From assembly GCF_022701255.1 (NCBI RefSeq), contig NZ_CP031705.1:2741501-2805500 (forward strand): a stretch of 64,000 nt of DNA. Reading direction: 5' to 3'. Shown one piece after another: positions 27,659-36,581 of the stretch. The notes under the pieces are model-generated. The model searched no databases. It was not told where the DNA came from and saw only the letters and a list, made by a program, of their open reading frames with translations. The DNA comes from Microcoleus vaginatus HSN003 (GTDB lineage Bacteria; Cyanobacteriota; Cyanobacteriia; Cyanobacteriales; Microcoleaceae). The translations under genes were made by a program, and so were the position numbers. Each line of letters begins with the position of its first letter. Positions within the stretch are counted from its first letter, which is position 1.

Positions 27659-28090
27659 TCAAACAGCATCCCCAACTTCAGCGTATTCGCTGCGACCAAA
27701 AATTGCTTCAGCTTCACAATAATACTTGAACTCAAGTATATTGTGGAAAGGGTCTTCTAAGAAGAAAGTACGGTGTTCTGTAGGCAAACCGACAAATCGC
27801 CGTCTCGGTTCTTGATAGAAATTTAAGTTGTTTTGCTGGGCTTTCTCTAACAACGCTTCCCAGTCAGCTTCGGAAGTAAAAATTAACCCAAAATGCCGGG
27901 GATAGATGCCTCGCTGAGGCGTCAAAGGTTCGCGGCTGACGTGGGCGACAATTTGATGGCCACACAAACCCATAATCGCAGAATTAGGCGATTCGCGACC
28001 TAGTTGGCAGCCGAGCCCGTCTACATAGAACGCTTTGGTTTGGGCAATATCGGTCACGGGGAAGGCAAGATGAAATAAGACTTGGTTCAT
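27659..28090 (-). CDS. VOC (glyoxalase/dioxygenase fold) protein
   Basis: A 143-residue protein of the vicinal oxygen chelate superfamily. The two beta-alpha-beta modules are FHLAFPVTDIAQTKAFYVDG and RHFGLIFTSEADWEALLE. Metal-ligand candidates are His near residue 7, His near 67, and Glu in FHNILEFKYYCE. It is slightly longer than the bare fold, with a C-terminal tail ending EYAEVGDAV. Substrate unknown. It is divergent from the DUF92 gene, 11 bases apart, so the two share promoter DNA. Confidence 0.8.
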   Translation of the reverse strand: MNQVLFHLAFPVTDIAQTKAFYVDGLGCQLGRESPNSAIMGLCGHQIVAHVSREPLTPQRGIYPRHFGLIFTSEADWEALLEKAQQNNLNFYQEPRRRFVGLPTEHRTFFLEDPFHNILEFKYYCEAEAIFGRSEYAEVGDAV

Positions 28091-28101
28091 GGAGATACTA
28101 A

Positions 28102-28914
28102 ATGCAGGATTCAGAATTGTTCTTTAATTATTTATCTTGGTCTAATCCTTGGTTGATGGCGATCGCCCTAAATACAGTTTTACTCGCGATCGGCACCATT
28201 GCTCCTAAAAAATTGCTCACTCCCGCTGGCCAATTTCACGGCTGGGTATTGGGCGTCCTCATCTGGGGCTGTTTGGGATGGCAAGGCTATGCTGTGGTGA
28301 TGTTTTACTTTCTTGTCGGATCGGGAGTTACCAGCATCGGCAAAGCCCAAAAAGAAGCAGAAGGCATAGCCGAAAAGCGTTCAGGCGCCCGAGGCCCGGA
28401 AAATGTCTGGGGTTCTGCTTTAACCGCTACTCTTTGTGCTTTGGGAGTTTTGGCATTATCTATTTTAGGCAATACAGGCAAGATGTCTGTGCCACACGAT
28501 GCTATTTCCCTGTTATTGCTGGGTTACGCGGCGAGTTTTTGCACCAAACTTTCCGATACCAGCGCCAGCGAAATCGGCAAAGCTTACGGAAAGCGGACTT
28601 TTTTGATTACCAGCTTGCAGCCTGTACCTAGGGGTACGGAAGGGGCCGTAAGTTTGGAAGGAACGATCGCGGGTATTGTCGGCTCAATTTTGATTGCGCT
28701 TTTAAGTTGGGCCGTCGGTTTAATAGACTTGACAGGGATTGTTTTTTGTGTTATTGCAGCTTTTATTGCCACGAACATCGAGAGCGTGATTGGGGCGACG
28801 GTGCAATCAAAGTTTGAGTGGCTGACGAACGAGGTGGTAAATTTTTTTAATACACTCATAGGAGCGATCGCAGCGATCGTTTTAGCGGCGACTTGGAGAG
28901 CTTTTTTAGCTTAG
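28102..28914 (+). CDS. DUF92/TIGR00297 membrane protein, phytyl-phosphate kinase (VTE6) homologue
   Basis: A 270-residue integral membrane protein with about six to seven hydrophobic segments. The hallmark motifs are ASFCTKLSDTSASEIGKAYG, TSLQPVPRGTEGAVSLEGTI and TNIESVIGATVQSKFEWLTN. Plant VTE6 and its cyanobacterial homologue convert phytyl phosphate to phytyl diphosphate for tocopherol and phylloquinone synthesis from recycled chlorophyll phytol. That role is likely here but rests on family membership. The gene starts 11 bases from the divergent VOC gene. Confidence 0.8.
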   Translation: MQDSELFFNYLSWSNPWLMAIALNTVLLAIGTIAPKKLLTPAGQFHGWVLGVLIWGCLGWQGYAVVMFYFLVGSGVTSIGKAQKEAEGIAEKRSGARGPENVWGSALTATLCALGVLALSILGNTGKMSVPHDAISLLLLGYAASFCTKLSDTSASEIGKAYGKRTFLITSLQPVPRGTEGAVSLEGTIAGIVGSILIALLSWAVGLIDLTGIVFCVIAAFIATNIESVIGATVQSKFEWLTNEVVNFFNTLIGAIAAIVLAATWRAFLA

Positions 28915-29020
28915 TTAATCTTGGAGGCCTTCGCGACACAATACACAGGTTTTTTACGATAACTCAAACCATTAAAGCCGTATTTTTGGAAAACAAAACC
29001 CGGTGGTGGCGTCCAGGGCT

Positions 29021-29086
29021 ATTAGTTATTAATCATTAGTGATTAGTTTCAAGCAATCAACTCATGACTAATGATTAATAACTAAT
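29021..29086. repeat. Long AT-rich inverted repeat at the 3' end of hetR
   Basis: ATTAGTTATTAATCATTAGT at 29021-29040 is matched perfectly by its complement at 29067-29086, with 26 bases between. It begins five bases past the hetR stop. The stem could stop transcription from both sides, since DUF92 and hetR converge here, although it is AT-rich and lacks a T-run. Confidence 0.7.
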
Positions 29087-29090
29087 CAAA

Positions 29091-30864
<1,774 letters not shown>

Positions 30865-31092
30865 TTAGAAATCTTGTAGCGGATGAGTGTAAACATTAGA
30901 CTCAGTAAACTCCCTGCGTCCGTCGCCCTTTTGAGGAGCGCGATCGCGGCTTTGTTGAGTTTGGGCTGATAACATATATTGGGCGGTGGCCGTTTCGACG
31001 ATTGGGAGTGAAGATTCAACAGCTTGAGCGGCGCTGGCACTCAAGGTAATGCCCAATAGGCTCAGTAAAGCAATTGCAGTGTAGGTTTTCAT
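30865..31092 (-). CDS. PatX-like secreted peptide precursor with degenerate KGDGR motif
   Basis: A 75-residue protein beginning MKTYTAIALLSLLGITLSAS with AAQA, a clear signal peptide. After a short linker it carries RDRAPQKGDGRREFTESNVY. The position of KGDGR equals that of RGSGR in the paralogue at 31700-31927; about half of the residues match. PatX peptides carry RG(S/T)GR and act on HetR; here Arg and Ser are changed to Lys and Asp, so binding to HetR should be weakened or altered. It lies 870 bases upstream of the hetR start on the same strand. Either a decaying copy or a changed signal. Confidence 0.75.
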   Translation of the reverse strand: MKTYTAIALLSLLGITLSASAAQAVESSLPIVETATAQYMLSAQTQQSRDRAPQKGDGRREFTESNVYTHPLQDF

Positions 31093-31155
31093 GGGTAGTA
31101 TTCGTCGTGTCAGTATCTATTTAGAGATACGACATTACCCAGGCTGATCAGGATG

Positions 31156-31170
31156 AATTTCCCTGAAATT
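31156..31170. promoter_or_regulatory. Palindrome upstream of patX-like gene 1
   Basis: AATTTC, three bases, GAAATT, 64 bases before the ATG. The same palindrome lies 63 bases before the second gene, and both are followed (minus strand) by ATCCTGATC. Conservation within otherwise diverged upstream DNA suggests an operator or promoter element. Confidence 0.45.
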
Positions 31171-31485
31171 ATCAAACTCTAGAATCAGCAATCCGGAATC
31201 AGGGATCACGAATCATAAGGAAAAAAGAAGGAGGAATCAGGCTTTAGTTAAGCTATCGCGCATTTAAATTGTATCCTAAAATCCTTGTAGAAAAAGCGGA
31301 TAATTATCTTTCCCTCTCCATTTCTCACCCTCTCCCCCTCCCGAAGCAACAGACACTTTAGATGCGTAGCATCTGATCTATGAGAGGAGTCAGAAGTCGA
31401 TGTAAAAGGGAATAAATAAAATCTCTGGCTTCACTAATAAAAAAATTCCTAATTGCACTACCCAGACGGTTGCAATAATATACAA

Positions 31486-31527
31486 AACCGCCAAATACGA
31501 GATTCAATCTCTCGATAGATGGCGGTT
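31486..31527 (-). ncRNA. Conserved 42-nt hairpin element, copy B
   Basis: On the minus strand AACCGCCA pairs with TGGCGGTT and the inner stem is CGAGA/TCTCG. Compared with copy A, both sides of the inner stem changed and pairing is kept, which suggests selection for the structure. GCATATAAACC precedes it, as in copy A. It lies 173 bases after the second patX-like gene. Confidence 0.5.
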
Positions 31528-31699
31528 TAAGGTTTATATGCTATCATCACTCACATAAAAGAAGAGCCTAATGACTGTAAACAAGAAATGCAGTTGCCTT
31601 GGAAACCTGAAAAACTAGCATCCCCGGAAATCAGATTGAGCGCTCGACACGGGCTGCTGAAACTAACTCAATAACGGAAATCGCTTTCGTCCAATGTCA

Positions 31700-31927
31700 T
31701 TAAAATGCTTGTAGTTGATGAGTGTAAAGATTAGACTCAATGAACTCTCGGCGTCCGCTGCCTCTTTCTGGAGAACGATCGCCCCTTTGTTCGGTTTGGG
31801 CGGATAAAATGTATGAAGCGGTGGCAACTTCGAGCAGTCCGACGAGGGATTCAAAGGCTCGAACGACAGTGGCGCTCAAAGTAACGCCCAAAAGACTGTG
31901 TAAAGCAATTGGTGTGTAAGTTTGCAT
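31700..31927 (-). CDS. patX: PatX-like secreted peptide precursor with ERGSGR signal
   Basis: A 75-residue protein with a signal-peptide-like N-terminus (MQTYTPIALHSLLGVTLSAT) and, at residues about 52-62, DRSPERGSGRREF. ERGSGR is exactly the hexapeptide that in PatS inhibits HetR, and small secreted RG(S/T)GR proteins near hetR are the PatX family of filamentous cyanobacteria. The peptide would be exported or processed and move between cells to limit HetR. The signal is internal here, followed by 17 residues, so processing is required. It precedes a degenerate paralogue and hetR on the same strand. The family call is mine, from motif, size, signal and location. Confidence 0.85.
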   Translation of the reverse strand: MQTYTPIALHSLLGVTLSATVVRAFESLVGLLEVATASYILSAQTEQRGDRSPERGSGRREFIESNLYTHQLQAF

Positions 31928-31989
31928 GGGGTTAGTATCCGTGTCATTGTCTATTAACTGATACGGACTCTCCCCGATCGATCAGGATA

Positions 31990-32004
31990 AATTTCTGTGA
32001 AATT
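31990..32004. promoter_or_regulatory. Palindrome upstream of patX-like gene 2
   Basis: AATTTC, three bases, GAAATT, 63 bases before the ATG of the ERGSGR gene, matching the site of its paralogue in sequence and position. A candidate binding site shared by the two genes. Confidence 0.45.
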
Positions 32005-32025
32005 TTCGGATCTCTGCAAAAAACC

Positions 32026-33828
32026 TTACCTCTTCAATTCTACGGATTCCGCCAGCAGCCAAGCACCTGCCGAATTCAGCCTGCCCCATACTGTCAGAGG
32101 CTTTTCGGTTTCGCAATTCTGTAAAAATCTGTCGGTTTGCGAGTCCAAAGTCACGAGTTGCCAAGTTTGACCGGCTACAGATACGGGACTTGTCAGCGTT
32201 AGTGTCCAGTCTTGTTCGCTGAGGCGACGGAAAATGCCCGAAAACTCGCTGTGGGTATTTGCTGTTTGACTGCTTGGTTTCTCTACTGACTCCTGACATT
32301 CGCCGCTGGCGGGATATGCTTCAGGTCGATCGAGATAATAGCGCTGCCACTCGAGCCAGTCCGATAGATCCCGTGTCAAATTAAATAAAGGAATAACTGC
32401 CGCACTCGCCTCGGAATCTTGCAGCAAAGCTTCCTGCAAAACTCTCACCGGCAAATCCCGCGGCTGACATCCAGATTCCGCGCACAAAGCCGCCGCCATC
32501 CCCGCCGCCTGTCCAATATTCATTACCGTCGGTTGCAAGCGAGTTGCACCGTTGGCGATGTGAGAGACGGAAATATTTTTTTCGCAGACTAGCAAACCGT
32601 CTGTACTCTCAGGAATTAGCGCGCTGTAAGGAATGGTAAACGGAGTTCCCGTCCAGCGGCCGCCCCAGCGGATAGATTTGGGCTGCAAGGGAATGTCGCC
32701 ACTGGTGTAGTGGTGGTCATTGGCGTAGTTGCCGATCGCAATTGTTTCACAAATGCCCTGATAATTTATCGGCAACTTCGCGACTCTTCCACCGACAATA
32801 GGCAAAATATCTTGTTCTCGGATTGTTTGTACGCCCCGCAATCGGCGACTTTCTCGGTAGTAAGGATGTAAGGCGAAAGCACCAAGAAGGGGAAAATTTT
32901 GTTGATTCTCGATCGTTGAAATGGGGAAAATATTCTGTGCTAGGCCGTAGCGGCGGCCGAGTTGCGTTTGAATGAAGCGGGCAAAACTTTGAGTGTGCCA
33001 GAGACTTTCTTGCAGGAATTCTTGTCGAGATGCTTCAGATTTAATGAGTCGATCGACTCCTTCACCATAATCATTACCTCGAATCGGCCAATTAATCATC
33101 AACAATCCGCCCGGAAGCCTGCCGTAATTGAGAAATTGTTCGGGAGTGTAACCATCCCAAGCACCGAGAAATCGATCGGGATTGTCAACAGGCGGCGCGG
33201 GAATTTCTGACCCCGCCACACCTTTACCAAAATCCTGCATGATTGCCACCCAAGTCGGAGCTTGCACCGAATAGCTCTCTGTGAGAGCATTAGAGGCAGC
33301 CGGCGCGCTGGGTTCTCCCCACTCGGCTTGGAATTCCCAACCCCAGCGGTGTCCAACTTGCGCTAAAGCCAGCAAATCTCCCAATTCCGTTGCATCTAAA
33401 GTGATTTTGGCCGAAACCGTAAAATCTGCAAACTGAACGCCAGAAATGCGATCTCCTTCATACAGCACATCTTGAGCTTTTTTTCCAGAAATCCAGTGCA
33501 AGTTCGGCAAACATTTAACCCAATCAGCGAAAATTTCAGCACCGGTGCGGGGATCGTAAGTAAAAAAACTTACCCAGCCCCAATCCAAACCTCCCGGCTG
33601 TCGCTGCTGGAGTTCCCGGAGAAACGCGCCCCACAAACCGGTTTGAAAAGCTGCTAATTCATTGCCATCGGGGGCCGAAACGCCAGCGGAAGTCAGCATT
33701 CCTCCCAGCCAGGGGAATTCGCTTACTAAAATAGTTTTGGCACCTCGGCGGGCTGCTTGGACGGCTGCAGCGGTGCCGCCGGTGCCGCCACCGACTACCA
33801 AAACATCTGCTTTTAAGACCGAAGACAT
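32026..33828 (-). CDS. FAD-dependent oxidoreductase (FAD_oxidored family)
   Basis: A 600-residue flavoprotein. The N-terminal dinucleotide fold is ADVLVVGGGTGGTAAAVQAA, followed by SEFPWLGGMLTSAGVSAPDG, the family's second signature. The middle contains ITLDATELGDLLALAQVGHR (FAD-binding), and the C-terminal part holds NGATRLQPTVMNIGQAAGMA, which closes the FAD site. The last 130 residues look like a small beta domain. No signal peptide. Members of this family have few known substrates, so no reaction is assigned. ATG at 33828 is favoured over 33840. Confidence 0.85.
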   Translation of the reverse strand: MSSVLKADVLVVGGGTGGTAAAVQAARRGAKTILVSEFPWLGGMLTSAGVSAPDGNELAAFQTGLWGAFLRELQQRQPGGLDWGWVSFFTYDPRTGAEIFADWVKCLPNLHWISGKKAQDVLYEGDRISGVQFADFTVSAKITLDATELGDLLALAQVGHRWGWEFQAEWGEPSAPAASNALTESYSVQAPTWVAIMQDFGKGVAGSEIPAPPVDNPDRFLGAWDGYTPEQFLNYGRLPGGLLMINWPIRGNDYGEGVDRLIKSEASRQEFLQESLWHTQSFARFIQTQLGRRYGLAQNIFPISTIENQQNFPLLGAFALHPYYRESRRLRGVQTIREQDILPIVGGRVAKLPINYQGICETIAIGNYANDHHYTSGDIPLQPKSIRWGGRWTGTPFTIPYSALIPESTDGLLVCEKNISVSHIANGATRLQPTVMNIGQAAGMAAALCAESGCQPRDLPVRVLQEALLQDSEASAAVIPLFNLTRDLSDWLEWQRYYLDRPEAYPASGECQESVEKPSSQTANTHSEFSGIFRRLSEQDWTLTLTSPVSVAGQTWQLVTLDSQTDRFLQNCETEKPLTVWGRLNSAGAWLLAESVELKR

Positions 33829-34142
33829 GGGCAATACCATTTTAGATTGGAGATTGGGAAAGGGTTAGTCAGGCGATGAGTGCGCTACGGATAGATGTTC
33901 GGCGTTGGCGATCGCGAATTGAATTTTACGGTGTAAAGACTTGACAAATAATAAATCGGGAATTATGCAGCGCTCCCACAATTTTTTTACTCAATGACCG
34001 CAGGAGCGATCGCAAATTTTGATTTCTCACTTTTGGCGCGCAAATATTGGCAATATGACACCGCGAATAACGATAATAGAAAAAAGGGAACAGCATCTAT
34101 AAAGTTTTACGTCTTAATAATTTCTGAGTTAGTGATTAACGG
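33829..34142. other. Promoter region between the FAD oxidoreductase and cysC genes
   Basis: No gene is seen. It contains a GCGATCGC site and, on the plus strand, a good sigma-70-type promoter (next entry). A short open stretch at 33994-34185 overlaps the cysC start in another frame and shows no protein features. Confidence 0.5.
33941..33969 (+). promoter_or_regulatory. Sigma-70-type promoter upstream of cysC
   Basis: TTGACA at 33941-33946 and TATGCA at 33964-33969 are separated by exactly 17 bases. Transcription would start near 33976, giving a leader of about 165 bases before cysC. Confidence 0.5.
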
Positions 34143-34673
34143 ATGCAAATGGAAAAAGGTTTTATTTTGTGGTTTACCGGGCTGAGCGGTTCCGGCAAGA
34201 CAACTATCAGCAAAGCTCTCGAACCCGAATTGAAGGCAAGAGGTTGCAAAGTGGAAATATTGGATGGAGATGTCGTTCGCACCAACTTGTCAAAAGGTTT
34301 GGGATTTAGCCAAGAAGACCGAGATACTAATATTCGGCGGATTGGATTTGTAGCTCACCTGCTGAGCCGCAATGGAGTAGCCGTAATGACCGCAGCTATT
34401 AGCCCCTACAGAGCAATTCGCGACGAAATTAGAGCGATGGAGCCAAATTTTGTTGAAGTATATATCACAGCGCCGCTAGAAGTGTGCGAAGATCGCGATG
34501 TCAAGGGACTATACGCTAAGGCCAGAGCAGGAGGAATTAAGGGTTTTACGGGAATTGACGATCCTTATCAAGAACCGCTCAATCCTGAGATTATTTGTTA
34601 CACAGAGCGAGAAAGTGTGGAAGAGAGTGTTAAAAAAGTTCTCAGCAAGTTAGAAGAGTTGGGTTACATTTGA
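34143..34673 (+). CDS. cysC: Adenylylsulfate (APS) kinase CysC
   Basis: CysC phosphorylates APS to PAPS, the sulfate donor. The 176-residue protein has the P-loop [15 protein letters not shown], the APS-binding [20 protein letters not shown], and the lid region with [13 protein letters not shown]. The C-terminus is normal. ATG at 34149 is an alternative start. It is followed by Wza- and Wzc-type export genes 37 and about 1900 bases on, which hints at PAPS supply for a sulfated polysaccharide; cysC also serves general assimilation in other bacteria, so this is inference. Confidence 0.93.
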   Translation: MQMEKGFILWFTGLSGSGKTTISKALEPELKARGCKVEILDGDVVRTNLSKGLGFSQEDRDTNIRRIGFVAHLLSRNGVAVMTAAISPYRAIRDEIRAMEPNFVEVYITAPLEVCEDRDVKGLYAKARAGGIKGFTGIDDPYQEPLNPEIICYTERESVEESVKKVLSKLEELGYI

Positions 34674-34710
34674 TGTTGGCGGGCTTGGATGAGGATAGGG
34701 GCAAAAAGCG

Positions 34711-36438
34711 ATGGTGGTGAAAAGTTATTCGCGCAAGGTGCAACTTGAGAAAAAATCTCACCCTTCTCTCTCCTTCGCGGAGAAGGAAAGGGAAGAATTT
34801 CTCCCCTTTGCTGCAAGGAGAGGGGATCAGGGAGACATTTCCAGCAAAAGCTGCAAGGTAAGTTATTGGGCAAGCAATGCTATCAAAAGTTTAATTGCCC
34901 AAAGTTTAACAGTGTCAGTGCTCGCGGCGGTTGGTTCATCTCCTGCGGCGGCGCAGTTTATGCCTCCTCCTCCTCCTCCTGGTGATACGGGTTCTCCTGT
35001 TCCTGTACAGGTACCGACAGCACCGGGATTTCAGGGATTTCCGGCAAGTGCACCTTCAAGTGTACGATCGGAAGTTTACACTTTGGGAGCGGGCGATCGT
35101 ATTCAAATGGACATCTTCAACGTCCCGGAATACAGCGGGCCCAACGGTCAACACCAAGTACAGGCCGACGGTTCCCTGAGTTTGCCGTTAATTGGCAGCG
35201 TTTCGGTGTACGGGATGACCTTAGAACAAGCTTCTAATGCTGTTAAAGACCGATACGGCAAATACCTCAAACGTCCTTGGATTACCCTGAAACTGCTGGC
35301 GCCACGTCCTTTGCAAATTGCGATCGCGGGCGAAATTAACCGCCCCGGAGCCTATACAATATCCTCGGCAGCAGGTCCCGGAGGCACAGCAGAGCAAATG
35401 GGAACTCAAATGCCAACGATATCGCGGGCTCTGCGAATGGCCGGCGGAATTACGCAGTCAGCAGACGTGCGCCAAATCAAAATCCGCCGCCCCCAGCGCA
35501 ACGCACCGGAACAAATTATTAGTGTGGATTTGTGGGAATTATTGCAAAACGGCGATTTGCGGGCCGATATGACTTTGCGCGACGGCGATACTATATTTAT
35601 TCCCACTGTAACTAGCCTCAACCGCCAAGAAGCACCGACTTTAGCAGTCGCTAACATTACCGGACAAAGCACTCAACCCATTAATATTGCTGTGGTGGGC
35701 GAAGTAACTCGCCCCGGTACTTATACTTTGGCAAAAGAGGCTCAAAGTAGGGTACAAGAGAATGAAATGGGTGAAAATTCTGGTTTGTTTGCTGCCAGCG
35801 AAACCAACGGCGGGGAAAGTGTTTTGCAGCAAACTGTAACGAGGGCAATTAAAATGGCGGGCGGCATTACGCCGGTAGCTAATATCAGACAAATACAAGT
35901 TCGCCGCCTGACGCGGGCGGGTACAGAACAAATTATTAATGTGAATTTGTGGCAACTTTTGGAAGGGGGAGATGTATCCCAAGATTTAGCGCTACAACAG
36001 GGAGATACGGTAATCGTCCCCAAAGCCGAAAACCTTGATGAAACCCAAGACGAACAAGTTGCTAATTCTAATTTTTCACCGGATACGATTAGGGTGAACA
36101 TTGTGGGAGAAGTGGTGAAACCGGGAGCGATTGCGGTGCTGCCCAACACTACTTTAAATCAAGCGCTGGTAGCAGCGGGAGGTTTTAATAAAGCGCGGGC
36201 CGAAATGGATTCGGTGAATTTAATTCGCCTCAATCCTAATGGTACCGTTTCGCAGCTAAATGTTAAGGTTGATTTTTCCGCAACTGCCAATGAAGAAACT
36301 AACCCCAAACTGCAAAATAATGATGTAATTATGGTAAGGCGATCGGGCCGCGCTACGTTCTCGGATAATGTAGGCGGGACTCTCGCTCCTCTCAGCCCGC
36401 TGTTAGGAATATTCCGGTTGTTCGATATTTTTCGGTGA
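34711..36438 (+). CDS. Wza-type polysaccharide export protein with SLBB domains
   Basis: A 575-residue outer-membrane-export auxiliary protein. After an unusual basic N-terminus, a signal-peptide core appears at about 56-82 (LIAQSLTVSVLAAVGSSPAA), then a proline run, the poly-export domain (YTLGAGDRIQMDIFNVPEYS), and three SLBB repeats beginning IAIAGEINRPGAYTI, IAVVGEVTRPGTYTL and VNIVGEVVKPGAIAV. It would form the periplasmic or outer-membrane channel for polysaccharide. Codons 17-43 come from a dispersed hairpin repeat (CTCTCCTTCGCGGAGAAGG type) that keeps the frame. The start at 34711 has an AGGGG 10 bases upstream. Confidence 0.85.
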   Translation: MVVKSYSRKVQLEKKSHPSLSFAEKEREEFLPFAARRGDQGDISSKSCKVSYWASNAIKSLIAQSLTVSVLAAVGSSPAAAQFMPPPPPPGDTGSPVPVQVPTAPGFQGFPASAPSSVRSEVYTLGAGDRIQMDIFNVPEYSGPNGQHQVQADGSLSLPLIGSVSVYGMTLEQASNAVKDRYGKYLKRPWITLKLLAPRPLQIAIAGEINRPGAYTISSAAGPGGTAEQMGTQMPTISRALRMAGGITQSADVRQIKIRRPQRNAPEQIISVDLWELLQNGDLRADMTLRDGDTIFIPTVTSLNRQEAPTLAVANITGQSTQPINIAVVGEVTRPGTYTLAKEAQSRVQENEMGENSGLFAASETNGGESVLQQTVTRAIKMAGGITPVANIRQIQVRRLTRAGTEQIINVNLWQLLEGGDVSQDLALQQGDTVIVPKAENLDETQDEQVANSNFSPDTIRVNIVGEVVKPGAIAVLPNTTLNQALVAAGGFNKARAEMDSVNLIRLNPNGTVSQLNVKVDFSATANEETNPKLQNNDVIMVRRSGRATFSDNVGGTLAPLSPLLGIFRLFDIFR

Positions 36439-36581
36439 TTTGAATAGACTGGCATTAAAACCTCAGAAACCCGGTTTCTAGAAAAAATTACGGTTGGGTA
36501 ATCAAATATCTAGAAATCAACCGGATTCCTGAAACTCGGCCACCAATACAGACGTTTAAACTAATAAGTTGTAGAAATCAA

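Larger units (their letters stand above)
31093..31699. other. Region between the two patX-like genes
   Basis: Holds the upstream region of the first patX-like gene, including a palindrome at 31156-31170, a mixed repeat stretch near 31190-31440 (GAATCAGCAATCCGGAATCA-type), and hairpin copy B at 31486-31527, which belongs to the second gene. No further gene was found. The layout shows that gene, upstream palindrome and downstream hairpin were duplicated together. Confidence 0.55.
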
